Source of the DNA: Halichondria panicea
Taxonomy: Eukaryota > Porifera > Demospongiae > Suberitida > Halichondriidae
Assembly: GCF_963675165.1 (NCBI RefSeq)
Contig: NC_087379.1
Location: 310,001-374,000, forward strand
DNA length: 64,000 nucleotides
Reading direction: 5' to 3'
Part shown: positions 34,750-44,847 of the stretch, one piece after another
Layout of the letters: the number at the start of each line of letters is the position of its first letter
Position numbering within the stretch: the stretch's first letter is position 1
The notes under the pieces: generated by a model
The model's database searches: none
What the model was told of the DNA's origin: nothing
The model's input: only the letters and a program-made list of their open reading frames with translations
Translations under genes and position numbers: made by a program

Positions 34750-36999
34750 ATGGCTGCTCTTAAACTACAAGTGTGGACTGTGCTTGCCACACTAGTTTTA
34801 ACCACAGTATCAAGCAAGAACCAGATCATTAACATCCTAACACTACTGCCCTATCCAGATACTCTGTTCAATCCTTCTTGGAGAGATGGACCACAAGTTT
34901 CAGTGGCTCTGGAAATTGCTAAAGAGGACATCAATAATCGAACTGATATTTTACTTGACTATCAAATCGAACTGATTCATGGTGACAGTGGATGTGAGTA
35001 CACCACTAAGGCTTATGAAGCTATCTTGAGCAATGTGTATTCTTCAAGCACAGGAGTGGTCGGAATCATTGGTCCTGGTTGCTCAAGTGCGTCCATTGCT
35101 ATGACTACGTTGTCAAGTCGAAAGGAGCTTTCGTTAATAACTGTACATGGAGGGAGCAGTCCGATATTGTCGGATAGAACTAAGCGACCTTATGCCCTAG
35201 GCACGTTAGGGTCCAGTGAAGCGTTTGCAATAGTTGGAGTTCAGATAATGCAGAAGCATAACTGGCGGAGGGTGGGGATTATATTCGAAGAGGCTCGCTT
35301 GCTTTACTCCGCCACAGCTGCGAGAATTGGAGAGATCTTATCAGAACTGAACTCTACTACATTGGATACTACTGCTCTTACTATCAGTGGCTTTGTATTT
35401 CCTGTTTACGATTCGTTTATTCCTCTGAACGTGATCGTGGATGAAGGTCTTCGTGTTAATCTGTTGTTAACATCAGTGCCCGCTACACAGCGGATCATCT
35501 GTCTAGCATTTCACCGTGGTATGGTGTACCCCAAATATCAGTGGGTTATAACAAGTAATACATTTGAGGAAGTTGCTAAAGATATTGAGTTTTATTTTGA
35601 GGGACAAGAATACAATTGCTCTGCTGCAGAAATGCAGGAAATAGCTCTAAACAGAACATTATTTTTCAATTTCAGACTAACTCCATTGAATGAATCAGCT
35701 CCTTCAAATTATTCTAAAATCTCCTTTAAAGAATATGATCGAATTTATAGAAGCAAGCTTGAAGATTATAACCTCACCTATTCCATTTGGACCACTTATT
35801 TCTACGACGCCCTTTGGGCATGGGCAGTCGTTTTGGACAGACTTTCACAGAGAGGTTTGGACCTCACCAAGTTTCGGTATGGGAACACCTCGCTATCAAA
35901 TATGGTGCTCGAGGAGTTCTACCGTCTAGACTTTGAGGGGGTGTCAGGAAGGATAAAGTTTAATAATGACTCGGGACTTCTAACTCGACCATCTTCGGTA
36001 TTTCAAGTGGTTAATAGCACTGCACAATTGGTTGCCATTTACGACGATAATGGTTTAACAATGCTCACTTCATTAGATCCCATATTGGATCATTTCCCTG
36101 ATCAATCCGGCATAGAAATAAATCGTGCACTGCTTGCAGTTTTTATTGCAATTATACTGTTTCAGCTCATAGTCTTAATCATACTCCACATACTCAGTAT
36201 CAAGTACAGACATGTCCCATCAGTCAAAGCTTCAAGTCTTAAGCTCAACCAATTGCTGTACATTGGATGCTATCTGTTTACGGTCACTCTGCTGCTCTAC
36301 ATTGCAAACGTTGGCTATGAATTGTTTGATGATGAAGCGACAGTGGTGATGTGCAATATACAATGGTTTTGGCTCTTCCCCATTTCTTTTACGCTGACTT
36401 TCGGAACAGTAGCTGTTAGAACATGGAGACTGCATCGAATCTTCACACACTATCTCAATCCAGGATGCTTCATTGCTGACCACTACCTCGTGGCCTTTGT
36501 ATTCATCTTGCTGGGTGTTGATGTTCTATTCGGTACTTTGTGGGTGGCCATCGACCCACAGCAGCTGGTGATTACCAAATTTCCTCAAATTGAAGGAGTT
36601 ATTAAGTACAATGTTCTTATGCGACTGTGCGTTAGTAGCAATCAATGGTGGTCTTTTGGTTTGGTATTTGGCTACAAACTGACATTAATGACAATTGTTC
36701 TGGTTTTGGCATTTATAACTCGGAACATAAAGAACCAATCGTTCACCACAGTAACACTTCGCACTCTTGTCTATCTGTCCTTGGTTGATATTTTGTTCGG
36801 ATTTTTCTTTTACTATCTGTTCCGATTTTTAATGCCACTCTCTCCTGCATCTTTCATCTCCATAGTGGTATCACTGAACATCATGCTGTTCTTCTTTATG
36901 GGGCTAGTGTGTATACCTCCCTTGTTACCAAAGCTTAAAGAAGAGCTCAAGAAATGTTCGCAAAGAATGCATTTTACTAAATTAACTGACTCCAGCTAG
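34750..36999 (+). CDS. GABA-B-like class C GPCR, subfamily B, copy 1 (B1)
   Basis: Single exon, 749 aa from the ATG of MAALKLQVWTVLATLVL (signal peptide). An upstream ATG at 34708 is open but is not kept in the B2 paralogue, whose frame is closed there, so 34750 is preferred. Venus-flytrap landmarks: LLPYPDTLFNPSWRDGPQVS, GIIGPGCSSASIAM, VHGGSSPILSDR, EYNCSAAEMQEIALNR, SIWTTYFYDALWAWAVVLDR and DFEGVSGRIKFNN. The 7TM domain spans about 457-725 with VKASSLKLNQLLYIGCYLF, FGTVAVRTWRLHRIFTHYLN, GTLWVAIDPQQLV and FGYKLTLMTIVLVLAFITRN. The tail is short (about 24 residues, ending KLTDSS) with no coiled coil. B2 differs by roughly nine residues. One difference in TM3-TM4, NPGC here versus NPGR in B2 and all C members, looks specific to this copy. 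Confidence 0.94.
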   Translation: MAALKLQVWTVLATLVLTTVSSKNQIINILTLLPYPDTLFNPSWRDGPQVSVALEIAKEDINNRTDILLDYQIELIHGDSGCEYTTKAYEAILSNVYSSSTGVVGIIGPGCSSASIAMTTLSSRKELSLITVHGGSSPILSDRTKRPYALGTLGSSEAFAIVGVQIMQKHNWRRVGIIFEEARLLYSATAARIGEILSELNSTTLDTTALTISGFVFPVYDSFIPLNVIVDEGLRVNLLLTSVPATQRIICLAFHRGMVYPKYQWVITSNTFEEVAKDIEFYFEGQEYNCSAAEMQEIALNRTLFFNFRLTPLNESAPSNYSKISFKEYDRIYRSKLEDYNLTYSIWTTYFYDALWAWAVVLDRLSQRGLDLTKFRYGNTSLSNMVLEEFYRLDFEGVSGRIKFNNDSGLLTRPSSVFQVVNSTAQLVAIYDDNGLTMLTSLDPILDHFPDQSGIEINRALLAVFIAIILFQLIVLIILHILSIKYRHVPSVKASSLKLNQLLYIGCYLFTVTLLLYIANVGYELFDDEATVVMCNIQWFWLFPISFTLTFGTVAVRTWRLHRIFTHYLNPGCFIADHYLVAFVFILLGVDVLFGTLWVAIDPQQLVITKFPQIEGVIKYNVLMRLCVSSNQWWSFGLVFGYKLTLMTIVLVLAFITRNIKNQSFTTVTLRTLVYLSLVDILFGFFFYYLFRFLMPLSPASFISIVVSLNIMLFFFMGLVCIPPLLPKLKEELKKCSQRMHFTKLTDSS

Positions 37000-37394
37000 T
37001 TTCACAGATACTTACTCATCATTTAATTTGTGTATTGACAATTCTTGTTCATACAAAACACACTCTTGCAACCGAAAAAAATGATTTCAGTGTTGACACA
37101 AGTGATTACACAGATGCAATATCCTTACTGTTATGAACAACCATCAACTTAAAACATACTTTCAACATAATTATATAGGTACACTGCATGCATGCAGTAC
37201 TACAGCTTCACTTAGCCTTGGATTCTCATGTGAATGCATATTCATAGCCTGACCATGTGATTCTTGTGGTAGAATAATTACACTGTATATGGGTGATGAT
37301 TAAAAGCAGCCACACCTAGAAATATGTATTAAAACTACAAGTTAGTGTATTTAGCTTGTTTAATTAACAACTAAAATAGATCTAGTTACAGCTC
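37000..37394. other. Spacer B1-C1
   Basis: 395 bp, no gene. The first part is shared with 44848-45140 and partly with 53304-53460. The end (CACACCTAGAAATATGTATT ... AGATCTAGTTACAGCTC before the ATG) is shared with the region upstream of C2, and in weaker form with all other C genes, and is a likely C-type promoter and 5' UTR. Confidence 0.6.
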
Positions 37395-39701
37395 ATGGCT
37401 ATTGTACAAGTGCTTGTTGCTAGCATTCTGCTTGCTAGCAACGCTCTAGCTGCAGCTGGAAGCAAGAACCAAACTCTGTACATCCTAACACTACTGCCCT
37501 ATCCTTATATCAACCCACTGTTTGATCCCTCTTGGGTTGAAGGACCTCAAGTTTCTCTGGCTCTGGAAATTGCTAAAGAAGAGATCAATAATCAACTTGC
37601 AATTCTACCAGGCTATCAAATAGAACTGATTGGTGGTGACTGTGGATGTGAGTATGTGGACAGGGCTTATGAAGCAATAGGAAGCACTACATACTATCCT
37701 GGTGTATCCAAGATGCCAATCGGTATAATTGGTCCAGGCTGCTCGAGCTCATCTCTTTCAGTCTCTTCATTGACCAATCGAGAGGCTTTATCTCTTGTAA
37801 ATGTTCATGGGGGTGGCAGTCCATCATTGTCTAACAGAACCAACTTCCCCTACTCACTTGGTACGCTTGGATCTGCAGAATCTTTTTCAAATTTAGTCAT
37901 CAAACTAATGCACGCAAACAATTGGCATAGAATAGGAATACTGTTCAACGAACTCCGAGAATTTTATTCTACTACATCGCAAAATCTCCATGACATCATA
38001 TCTTCTGATTCCACGTTATCTAGTTATTTGTCGCCAGTTTACGATAACACTTACATTCCATTGTCGGAAATTATGCAACAAGGCATTCGAATAAACGTAC
38101 TCTTCACACCAGTGAGGACCACACGGCAAGTGCTCTGTCTAGCTTTGCATCGTGGGGTCGTGTATCCAGCCTACCAGTGGATAGTGACCAGCAATACATT
38201 CGAGGATATTGCTCAAAATGTGAACTTTGAGTTCGACCATCAAGTCTATAACTGTTCCGAGACAGAAATGCGACAAACCGCTCTCAATAGAGTCTCGTTT
38301 ATAAATTACCGACTCTCTCATATTAACGAATCAGCTCCTTCAACCTATCCCAAGCACTCCTTTAAAGAATACGATGCATTATTTCGGAACAGACTTGAAG
38401 AGCATAATTTACAGAACAATGACAACATAACGTATTCTATATGGACCACTTATTTGTACGACACCTTCTGGGCATGGGCAGTAGTTTTGGACAGAGTCGC
38501 CATTAGAGAGCCTAATATGGACCTCACCCAGTTTCGATATGGGAAAACTTCGTTATCAAAAGTGGTCCTCGAGGAATTCTACCGTCTAGACTTTGAGGGG
38601 GTGTCAGGAAGGATACATTTCAACAATAACTCGGGATTTCTGAATCGAGTAATATCTGTGTTTCAAGCAAAAGATGGTAATGTGACGGAAATTGGTAACT
38701 TTGATGGTGTGCACTTCATAGTTAAAGAAGACCTAGATGCTATAGAGGGTGAGTTTGCTGATGAACACTTCAATATTGGCCACGGTGTGTTTGCGGCTCT
38801 TCTCATTGTGACTGTTCTAGAGCTAGTGTTACTAATAACACTCCATGTGCTTACGATAAAATATCGATTCTCTCAATCTGTAAAAGCCTCGAGCCCCAAG
38901 CTCAGTCAGCTAACCTTTATTGGGTGCTATCTCATTATATTCACACTAATCCTGTACATTTTTAGGAGTTATCTCTTGTTAGATGATTATACCACAGTTT
39001 TTCTCTGCAACTTAACCTGGGCATGGTTGCTTCCCATCTCCTTCACGCTGGCATACGGTACAGTGGCTGTTAGAACATGGAGATTGCATCGAATCTTCAC
39101 ACACTATCTCAATCCAGGACGCTTCATTGCTGACCACTATCTCATGGCCTTTGTATTCGTCTTGCTTGGTGTTGATGTTTTATTGGGTACTTTGTGGATG
39201 GCCATTGACCCACAGCAACTGGACGTGAAAAATGTTACCGTTCCTCAAGACGTTACAAATTTTGTAGTTCGGACATGCAGGGACAATTCGTATTGGTCTT
39301 ATGGGTTGGTATTTGGATACAGGGGAGTATTGATTGTTGTTGTTCTGGTGCTGACATTTCTGACTCGGAACATTCAGAACCAGTCATTCAGAACTAAAAC
39401 CCTGCGTGTCCTGGTTTATCTCTCCAGTCTTACCTTGGTGGTTGGATTTGTGCTCTTCTACTTGTTCCTATTGTATGGTTCTCCGTTATCCCACGGACCT
39501 ATTGTATTTATAATGCTGACTTTCCATGGTCTCCTGCTCCTGTTCATAACGCTGATTTGCCTACCTCCCCTCATACCAAAACTGCGTGAAGAATTCTATA
39601 AAAAGTTTCCACGCTTCATCAAGACCCATGAAGTTGATTTCGAAATCGAAATCGAAAGTGAAAGCGTTCTAGTGGAGGGTTCTAGTCGATTTTACATATG
39701 A
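37395..39701 (+). CDS. GABA-B-like class C GPCR, subfamily C, copy 1 (C1), mosaic
   Basis: Single exon, 768 aa. Signal peptide MAIVQVLVASILLASNALAA; Venus-flytrap domain with LLPYPYINPLFDPSW, GIIGPGCSSSSLSVSSL, VHGGGSPSLS, NCSETEMRQTALNR, SIWTTYLYDTFWAWAVVLDR and DFEGVSGRIHFNNNSG; seven helices at about 462-725; tail of about 43 residues with an acidic EVDFEIEIESES patch and final SSRFYI. The first half is almost identical to C2, while the part from RIHFNNN through WMAIDPQQLD and the 3' flank is almost identical to C3. C1 therefore looks like a product of gene conversion or unequal crossing-over. The frame is intact. Glycosylation and disulphide positions match the other C genes. Ligand unknown. 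Confidence 0.94.
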   Translation: MAIVQVLVASILLASNALAAAGSKNQTLYILTLLPYPYINPLFDPSWVEGPQVSLALEIAKEEINNQLAILPGYQIELIGGDCGCEYVDRAYEAIGSTTYYPGVSKMPIGIIGPGCSSSSLSVSSLTNREALSLVNVHGGGSPSLSNRTNFPYSLGTLGSAESFSNLVIKLMHANNWHRIGILFNELREFYSTTSQNLHDIISSDSTLSSYLSPVYDNTYIPLSEIMQQGIRINVLFTPVRTTRQVLCLALHRGVVYPAYQWIVTSNTFEDIAQNVNFEFDHQVYNCSETEMRQTALNRVSFINYRLSHINESAPSTYPKHSFKEYDALFRNRLEEHNLQNNDNITYSIWTTYLYDTFWAWAVVLDRVAIREPNMDLTQFRYGKTSLSKVVLEEFYRLDFEGVSGRIHFNNNSGFLNRVISVFQAKDGNVTEIGNFDGVHFIVKEDLDAIEGEFADEHFNIGHGVFAALLIVTVLELVLLITLHVLTIKYRFSQSVKASSPKLSQLTFIGCYLIIFTLILYIFRSYLLLDDYTTVFLCNLTWAWLLPISFTLAYGTVAVRTWRLHRIFTHYLNPGRFIADHYLMAFVFVLLGVDVLLGTLWMAIDPQQLDVKNVTVPQDVTNFVVRTCRDNSYWSYGLVFGYRGVLIVVVLVLTFLTRNIQNQSFRTKTLRVLVYLSSLTLVVGFVLFYLFLLYGSPLSHGPIVFIMLTFHGLLLLFITLICLPPLIPKLREEFYKKFPRFIKTHEVDFEIEIESESVLVEGSSRFYI

Positions 39702-40123
39702 TTTTTGTATCACTATTGTGTTTTATTGTATGCACACTTATTCATTGTATCATCAATAATCAGACACAATCATGTTCCAGTTTTGTTATATTCCTGTTGT
39801 ATTATTTACATTCACTCAGACATAATGAAATCATGCTACAAAACTTGGAGACATAATAATTTGTCTCTAGTTAAGATTATATATGTATCAGCATATCGGG
39901 GTCAGCTGACAAGCTATTTATTTTTGTCACTGTGTTCAGCCATTTAGAACACAGAGAAGCTACAAAAACTTCAATTCAGCTACTGTGTGCAGTACTATAT
40001 ATCTGCACTGGAAATAACCTTTTGTGTTTGTTCTTTCTGCATTAGGTTTGTGTAAGCACCTTGTGGGCATAGACCACTAATTGCATTATAAAATCACATT
40101 ATAACTGATAGGAATCTCGTTAC
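39702..40123. other. Spacer C1-A2
   Basis: 422 bp, nearly identical to 51114-51526 downstream of C3 (AGACACAATCATGTTCCAG, TCAGCATATCGGGGTCAGC, TTGTGGGCATAGACCACT). It stops abruptly at the A2 truncation point. No gene is seen. Confidence 0.7.
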
Positions 40124-42109
40124 TGTGCTCAGAATATTGCTGGAATTGTTGGCCCTGGTTGCTCTACATCTACCATCATGGTATCTTCCCTCACTGGAAA
40201 CAATCAGATTGCTCTGATCACTGTGCATGGAGCTGGTTCCTTGCTGCTGGAGGATCGAGTCACCTATCCCTACAGTTTTGGTACACTTGACTCAACCAAA
40301 GCATTTGCTAAAGCTGCTCAGAGATTACTGGTTGAGAATCAATGGAACAGAATAGGAAGTTTGTACGACCCGGGAAGAGTGTACTACTCTACAACTCTGA
40401 AGTACTTTGAAGGATTAATTGAATGCCAAGAACATTTTAAGTGTTCAACAAATTTCAATTTTGGTGTGCAAAATACTTCAATACCGCTGGACATTCTGAG
40501 AAAAAACAACATCAGGATAATATTTCTCTTCGTGGGTCCAGAATTCTTGCGACGGATTCTTTGCTTGGCATTCCATCAAAATATGCTCCCCCCAAATTAT
40601 CAATGGGTTATTGTGAGCAGAGTGGTAGAAGAAATAACATCCATTACTTTCACAATAAACAATGCTGAATACTATTGTTCCAATGATGACATGAAATTGA
40701 TGGCAAGTGGGTCGCTGATTTTACACTACTCTCTAAAACCGATTGATCCACCGGCTTCCTTGGACCAATACATAAACTACACGGAGTTTCTGTCACAATA
40801 TGAGAGTAGGGTTACCCAGTACAATTCATATGTGAGCAACCCTATTGAGAGAATTGAGCCAAGTTTTTGGGCTACAGCTTATTTTGATGCAACTTGGGCA
40901 CTTGCTCTAGCTCTGAATAATTCTAGAGATGAACTGATGGCAACAATTGGTTTAGAGCTGTCCCAGTACAGACATGGCAACTCATTCGCTACTGATATCA
41001 TCAGAAAGAATCTTCTAAAGTTGGACTTCAATGGAGTCTCTGGTCAGATATCATTTAGAGAGACAACTGGATATGTACCGAGACTAATAGATGTGTACCA
41101 AATCAATAATGCGAGTGAAATGTCAATTGTAGCTTACTACAATAGTCGCAACGATACCATCACAGCAATCGATGACTACCAGTTCATTAATGGAACCTTC
41201 AATCAGGAATTAATTACCGTGAAAGTTCATTTGGCTCTAGGAATTGTGTACTTGGTATTTACGATTGGTCAATTGGCTTTAATAATTACATTACACATTC
41301 TAACACTCCAATTTCGAGACAAGAAGCCAGTGAAAGCGTCCAGCCCAAAGCTATCTCATTTTTCCTTTATTGGCTGCTACTTTTTGATTGTTGGTGCAAC
41401 AAGCTATATCATAGCAGAAACATTTTCAGGACAAATTGACTCAACCATTAAATGCAATCTCTTTTATGTGACCTACTTTGCGTCTAGTATTGGCGGTACT
41501 TTTATCTTTGGAACTGTGTGTGCACGCATTTGGAGGTTGTATCGCATCTTCGTCTTTTATCTTAATCCAGGAAAGCTGATCACAGAAACAGCACTCATAA
41601 CATTTATCCTGACACTGTTTCTGTGTAGTCTGTTCTTGTGCTCTCTATGGGTGGTGTTTGACAGACTTGTTCCTATGGAAACGGAACAAGAGGAGATAAC
41701 AGAACAGCATAACAGCGATGGGAGCAGCGTCTTTAATATTCAAGTGTACCTCGAAATACATTGTCTCCAAGATACTTCAATTTACTGGCTAATTTCCCAG
41801 CTTGTTTTCAATCTACTTGTCATGGGCATTGCTCTGTGCCTAGCAATATTAACCAGACGAATTCCACACAAAGATTTCAAAACAAAACGAATTGTACTCC
41901 TAGTTTACATTCTCTCTGGTGTACTGATGCTGGGATACATAACTTCATACATCCTACAAGCAAGACAAGCAACTGTAATAGCAAAGTTCATTGTTCTCAG
42001 CACAGTACACAATCTGGTGATTTTTGTAACAGCTATGTTATTGTTATTACCTCCTGTGTACATGGCTGTGCTGGAACTGAAGACACAGCAAACAAAACAT
42101 TACCTATAA
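40124..42109 (+). CDS. GABA-B-like class C GPCR, subfamily A, copy 2 (A2), 5'-truncated
   Basis: Nearly identical to A1 from the middle of lobe 1 of the Venus-flytrap (AQNIAGIVGPGCSTSTIMV) to the end, with the same stop and 3' flank. About 107 residues, including the signal peptide and first strand-helix units, are missing. Upstream the frame closes at TAG 40109-40111, so no replacement N-terminus exists in this exon. The first ATG inside is 40178 (MVSSLTGNNQIALITVHGAG), giving 643 aa. The remaining frame is fully open over 1.9 kb, so the truncation is recent or the product is still tolerated. A protein without a signal sequence and with half a ligand lobe is unlikely to work as a normal receptor. 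I treat it as a probable pseudogene with an intact remaining frame. Confidence 0.85.
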   Translation, partial: CAQNIAGIVGPGCSTSTIMVSSLTGNNQIALITVHGAGSLLLEDRVTYPYSFGTLDSTKAFAKAAQRLLVENQWNRIGSLYDPGRVYYSTTLKYFEGLIECQEHFKCSTNFNFGVQNTSIPLDILRKNNIRIIFLFVGPEFLRRILCLAFHQNMLPPNYQWVIVSRVVEEITSITFTINNAEYYCSNDDMKLMASGSLILHYSLKPIDPPASLDQYINYTEFLSQYESRVTQYNSYVSNPIERIEPSFWATAYFDATWALALALNNSRDELMATIGLELSQYRHGNSFATDIIRKNLLKLDFNGVSGQISFRETTGYVPRLIDVYQINNASEMSIVAYYNSRNDTITAIDDYQFINGTFNQELITVKVHLALGIVYLVFTIGQLALIITLHILTLQFRDKKPVKASSPKLSHFSFIGCYFLIVGATSYIIAETFSGQIDSTIKCNLFYVTYFASSIGGTFIFGTVCARIWRLYRIFVFYLNPGKLITETALITFILTLFLCSLFLCSLWVVFDRLVPMETEQEEITEQHNSDGSSVFNIQVYLEIHCLQDTSIYWLISQLVFNLLVMGIALCLAILTRRIPHKDFKTKRIVLLVYILSGVLMLGYITSYILQARQATVIAKFIVLSTVHNLVIFVTAMLLLLPPVYMAVLELKTQQTKHYL

Positions 42110-42597
42110 AATCTGACCATTCTCATTTTTATCATAATCACTGTACTGATGCAATATTTATAAATGGAACGTGAAGTAATGCTAAACCCCCTCGAGGTGT
42201 GTGTAGTCTAGTTGCAATTGTATTCGGAAGGTTGTAAAAATATCAGTAATAGCTAGTGTTCGTCATGGGGATAGAGATGAAAAAGACTGGTGAAAACTTA
42301 CAGGGAAAATGTGTGTTATATGATATGGATCATAGCAGAGTCAAGTTACTAGTTCCAGGAGCACATAACAGAATGTGCTCTTGCTTGGAAAAATGGGGGC
42401 ATACATTGCGCATGCGCATTAATTTAACACCCACTCACCACTCACATGTGGGTGGGGCTCTGCTTGCATACAAATCACAATGTCAATGGAAGCACAGTGA
42501 TACTTTCACTATGTGTTCTCCCTACTTCCTTAAAATGAAATGTATAACTACCGGGCGTGTTATTTAACAAACATTACAGTGTTTAGATGCCATAATT
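42110..42597. other. Spacer A2-B2
   Basis: 488 bp, nearly identical to 34265-34749, including the palindrome GCGCATGCGC at 42408-42417. It also has a small open frame at 42256-42567 that the homologous A1-B1 spacer does not keep intact, so that frame is not a gene. Confidence 0.65.
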
Positions 42598-44847
42598 ATG
42601 GCTGCTCTTAAACTACAAGTGTGGACTGTGCTTGCCACACTAGTTTTAACCACAGTATCAAGCAAGAACCAGATCATTAACATCCTAACACTACTGCCCT
42701 ATCCAGATGCTCTGTTCAATCCTTCTTGGAGAGATGGACCACAAGTTTCAGTGGCTCTGGAAATTGCTAAAGAGGACATCAATAATCGAACTGATATTTT
42801 ACTTGACTATCAAATCGAACTGATTCATGGTGACAGTGGATGTGAGTACACCACTAAGGCTTATGAAGCTATCTTGAGCAATGTGTATTCTTCAAGCACA
42901 GGAGTGGTCGGAATCATTGGTCCTGGTTGCTCAAGTGCGTCCATTGCTATGACTACGTTGTCAAGTCGAAAGGAGCTTTCGTTAATAACTGTACATGGAG
43001 GGAGCAGTCCGATATTGTCGGACAGAACTCAGCGACCTTACGCCCTCGGTACGTTAGGGTCCAGTGAAGCGTTTGCAATAGTTGGAGTTCAGATAATGCA
43101 GAAGCATAACTGGCGGAGGGTGGGGATTATATTCGAAGAGGCTCGCTTGCTTTACTCCGCCACAGCTGCGAGAATTGGAGAGATCTTATCAGAACTGAAC
43201 TCTACTACATTGGATACTACTGCTCTTACTATCAGTGGCTTTGTATTTCCTGTTTACGATTCGTTTATTCCTCTGAACGTGATCGTGGATGAAGGTCTTC
43301 GTGTTAATCTGTTGTTAACATCAGTGCCCGCTACACAGCGGATCATCTGTCTAGCATTTCACCGTGGTATGGTGTACCCCAAATATCAGTGGGTTATAAC
43401 AAGTAATACATTTGAGGAAGTTGCTAAAGATATTGAGTTTTATTTTGAGGGACAAGAATACAATTGCTCTGCTGCAGAAATGCAGGAAATAGCTCTAAAC
43501 GGAACATTATTTTTCAATTTCAGACTAACTCCATTGAATGAATCAGCTCCTTCAAATTATTCTAAAATCTCCTTTAAAGAATATGATCGAATTTATAGAA
43601 GCAAGCTTGAAGATTATAACCTCACCTATTCCATTTGGACCACTTATTTCTACGACGCCCTTTGGGCATGGGCAGTCGTTTTGGACAGAATTTCACAGAG
43701 AGGTTTGGACCTCACCAAGTTTCGGTATGGGAACACCTCGCTATCAAATATGGTGCTCGAGGAGTTCTACCGTCTAGACTTTGAGGGGGTGTCAGGAAGG
43801 ATAAAGTTTAATAATGACTCGGGACTTCTAACTCGACCATCTTCGGTATTTCAAGTGGTTAATAGCACTGCACAATTGGTTGCCATTTACGACGATAATG
43901 GTTTAACAATGCTCACTTCATTAGATCCCATATTGGATCATTTCCCTGATCAATCCGGCATAGAAATAAATCGTGCACTGCTTGCAGTTTTTATTGCAAT
44001 TATACTGTTTCAGCTCATAGTCTTAATCATACTCCACATACTCAGTATCAAGTACAGACATGTCCCATCAGTCAAAGCTTCAAGTCTTAAGCTCAACCAA
44101 TTGCTGTACATTGGATGCTATCTGTTTACGGTCACTCTGCTGCTCTACATTGCAAACGTTGGCTATGAATTGTTTGATGATGAAGCGACAGTGGTGATGT
44201 GCAATATACAATGGTTTTGGCTCTTCCCCATTTCTTTTACGCTGACTTTCGGAACAGTAGCTGTTAGAACATGGAGACTGCATCGAATCTTCACATACTA
44301 TCTCAATCCAGGACGCTTCATTGCTGACCACTACCTCGTGGCCTTTGTATTCATCTTGCTTGGTGTTGATGTTTTATTTGGTACTTTGTGGGTGGCCATC
44401 GACCCACAGCAGCTGGTGATTACCAAATTTCCTCAAATTGAAGGAGTTATAAAGTACAATGTTCTTATGCGACTGTGCGTTAGTAACAATCAATGGTGGT
44501 CCTTTGGTTTGGTATTTGGCTACAAACTGATATTAATGATAATTGTTCTGGTTTTGGCATTTATAACTCGGAACATAAAGAACCAATCGTTCACCACAGT
44601 AACACTTCGCACTCTTGTCTATCTGTCCTTGGTTGATATTTTGTTCGGATTTTTCTTTTACTATCTGTTCCGATTTTTAATGCCACTCTCTCCTGCATCT
44701 TTCATCTCCATAGTGGTATCACTGAACATCATGCTGTTCTTCTTTATGGGGCTAGTGTGTATACCTCCCTTGTTACCAAAGCTTAAAGAAGAGCTCAAGA
44801 AATGTTCGCAAAGAATGCATTTTACTAAATTAACTGACTCCAGCTAG
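42598..44847 (+). CDS. GABA-B-like class C GPCR, subfamily B, copy 2 (B2)
   Basis: Single exon, 749 aa, about nine residues different from B1 (for example PDALF for PDTLF, LSDRTQRP for LSDRTKRP, FTYYLNPGR for FTHYLNPGC, and two T-to-I changes in YKLILMIIVL). Same signal peptide, Venus-flytrap, 7TM and short tail as B1. The 5' flank closes the frame just before the ATG, supporting 42598 as the true start. It is in the second A-B-C block, between truncated A2 and C2. The differences look like ordinary drift; nothing is missing. Confidence 0.94.
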   Translation: MAALKLQVWTVLATLVLTTVSSKNQIINILTLLPYPDALFNPSWRDGPQVSVALEIAKEDINNRTDILLDYQIELIHGDSGCEYTTKAYEAILSNVYSSSTGVVGIIGPGCSSASIAMTTLSSRKELSLITVHGGSSPILSDRTQRPYALGTLGSSEAFAIVGVQIMQKHNWRRVGIIFEEARLLYSATAARIGEILSELNSTTLDTTALTISGFVFPVYDSFIPLNVIVDEGLRVNLLLTSVPATQRIICLAFHRGMVYPKYQWVITSNTFEEVAKDIEFYFEGQEYNCSAAEMQEIALNGTLFFNFRLTPLNESAPSNYSKISFKEYDRIYRSKLEDYNLTYSIWTTYFYDALWAWAVVLDRISQRGLDLTKFRYGNTSLSNMVLEEFYRLDFEGVSGRIKFNNDSGLLTRPSSVFQVVNSTAQLVAIYDDNGLTMLTSLDPILDHFPDQSGIEINRALLAVFIAIILFQLIVLIILHILSIKYRHVPSVKASSLKLNQLLYIGCYLFTVTLLLYIANVGYELFDDEATVVMCNIQWFWLFPISFTLTFGTVAVRTWRLHRIFTYYLNPGRFIADHYLVAFVFILLGVDVLFGTLWVAIDPQQLVITKFPQIEGVIKYNVLMRLCVSNNQWWSFGLVFGYKLILMIIVLVLAFITRNIKNQSFTTVTLRTLVYLSLVDILFGFFFYYLFRFLMPLSPASFISIVVSLNIMLFFFMGLVCIPPLLPKLKEELKKCSQRMHFTKLTDSS

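Noticed and set aside
36232-36483. 83-residue antisense frame conserved in B1 and B2 (also at 44080), and similar antisense frames in C genes
   Set aside because: Conserved only because the sense coding sequences are near-identical copies; no independent start, promoter or family signal.
42256-42567. 103-residue frame in the A2-B2 spacer
   Set aside because: The nearly identical A1-B1 spacer does not keep the frame, so it is not under coding constraint.
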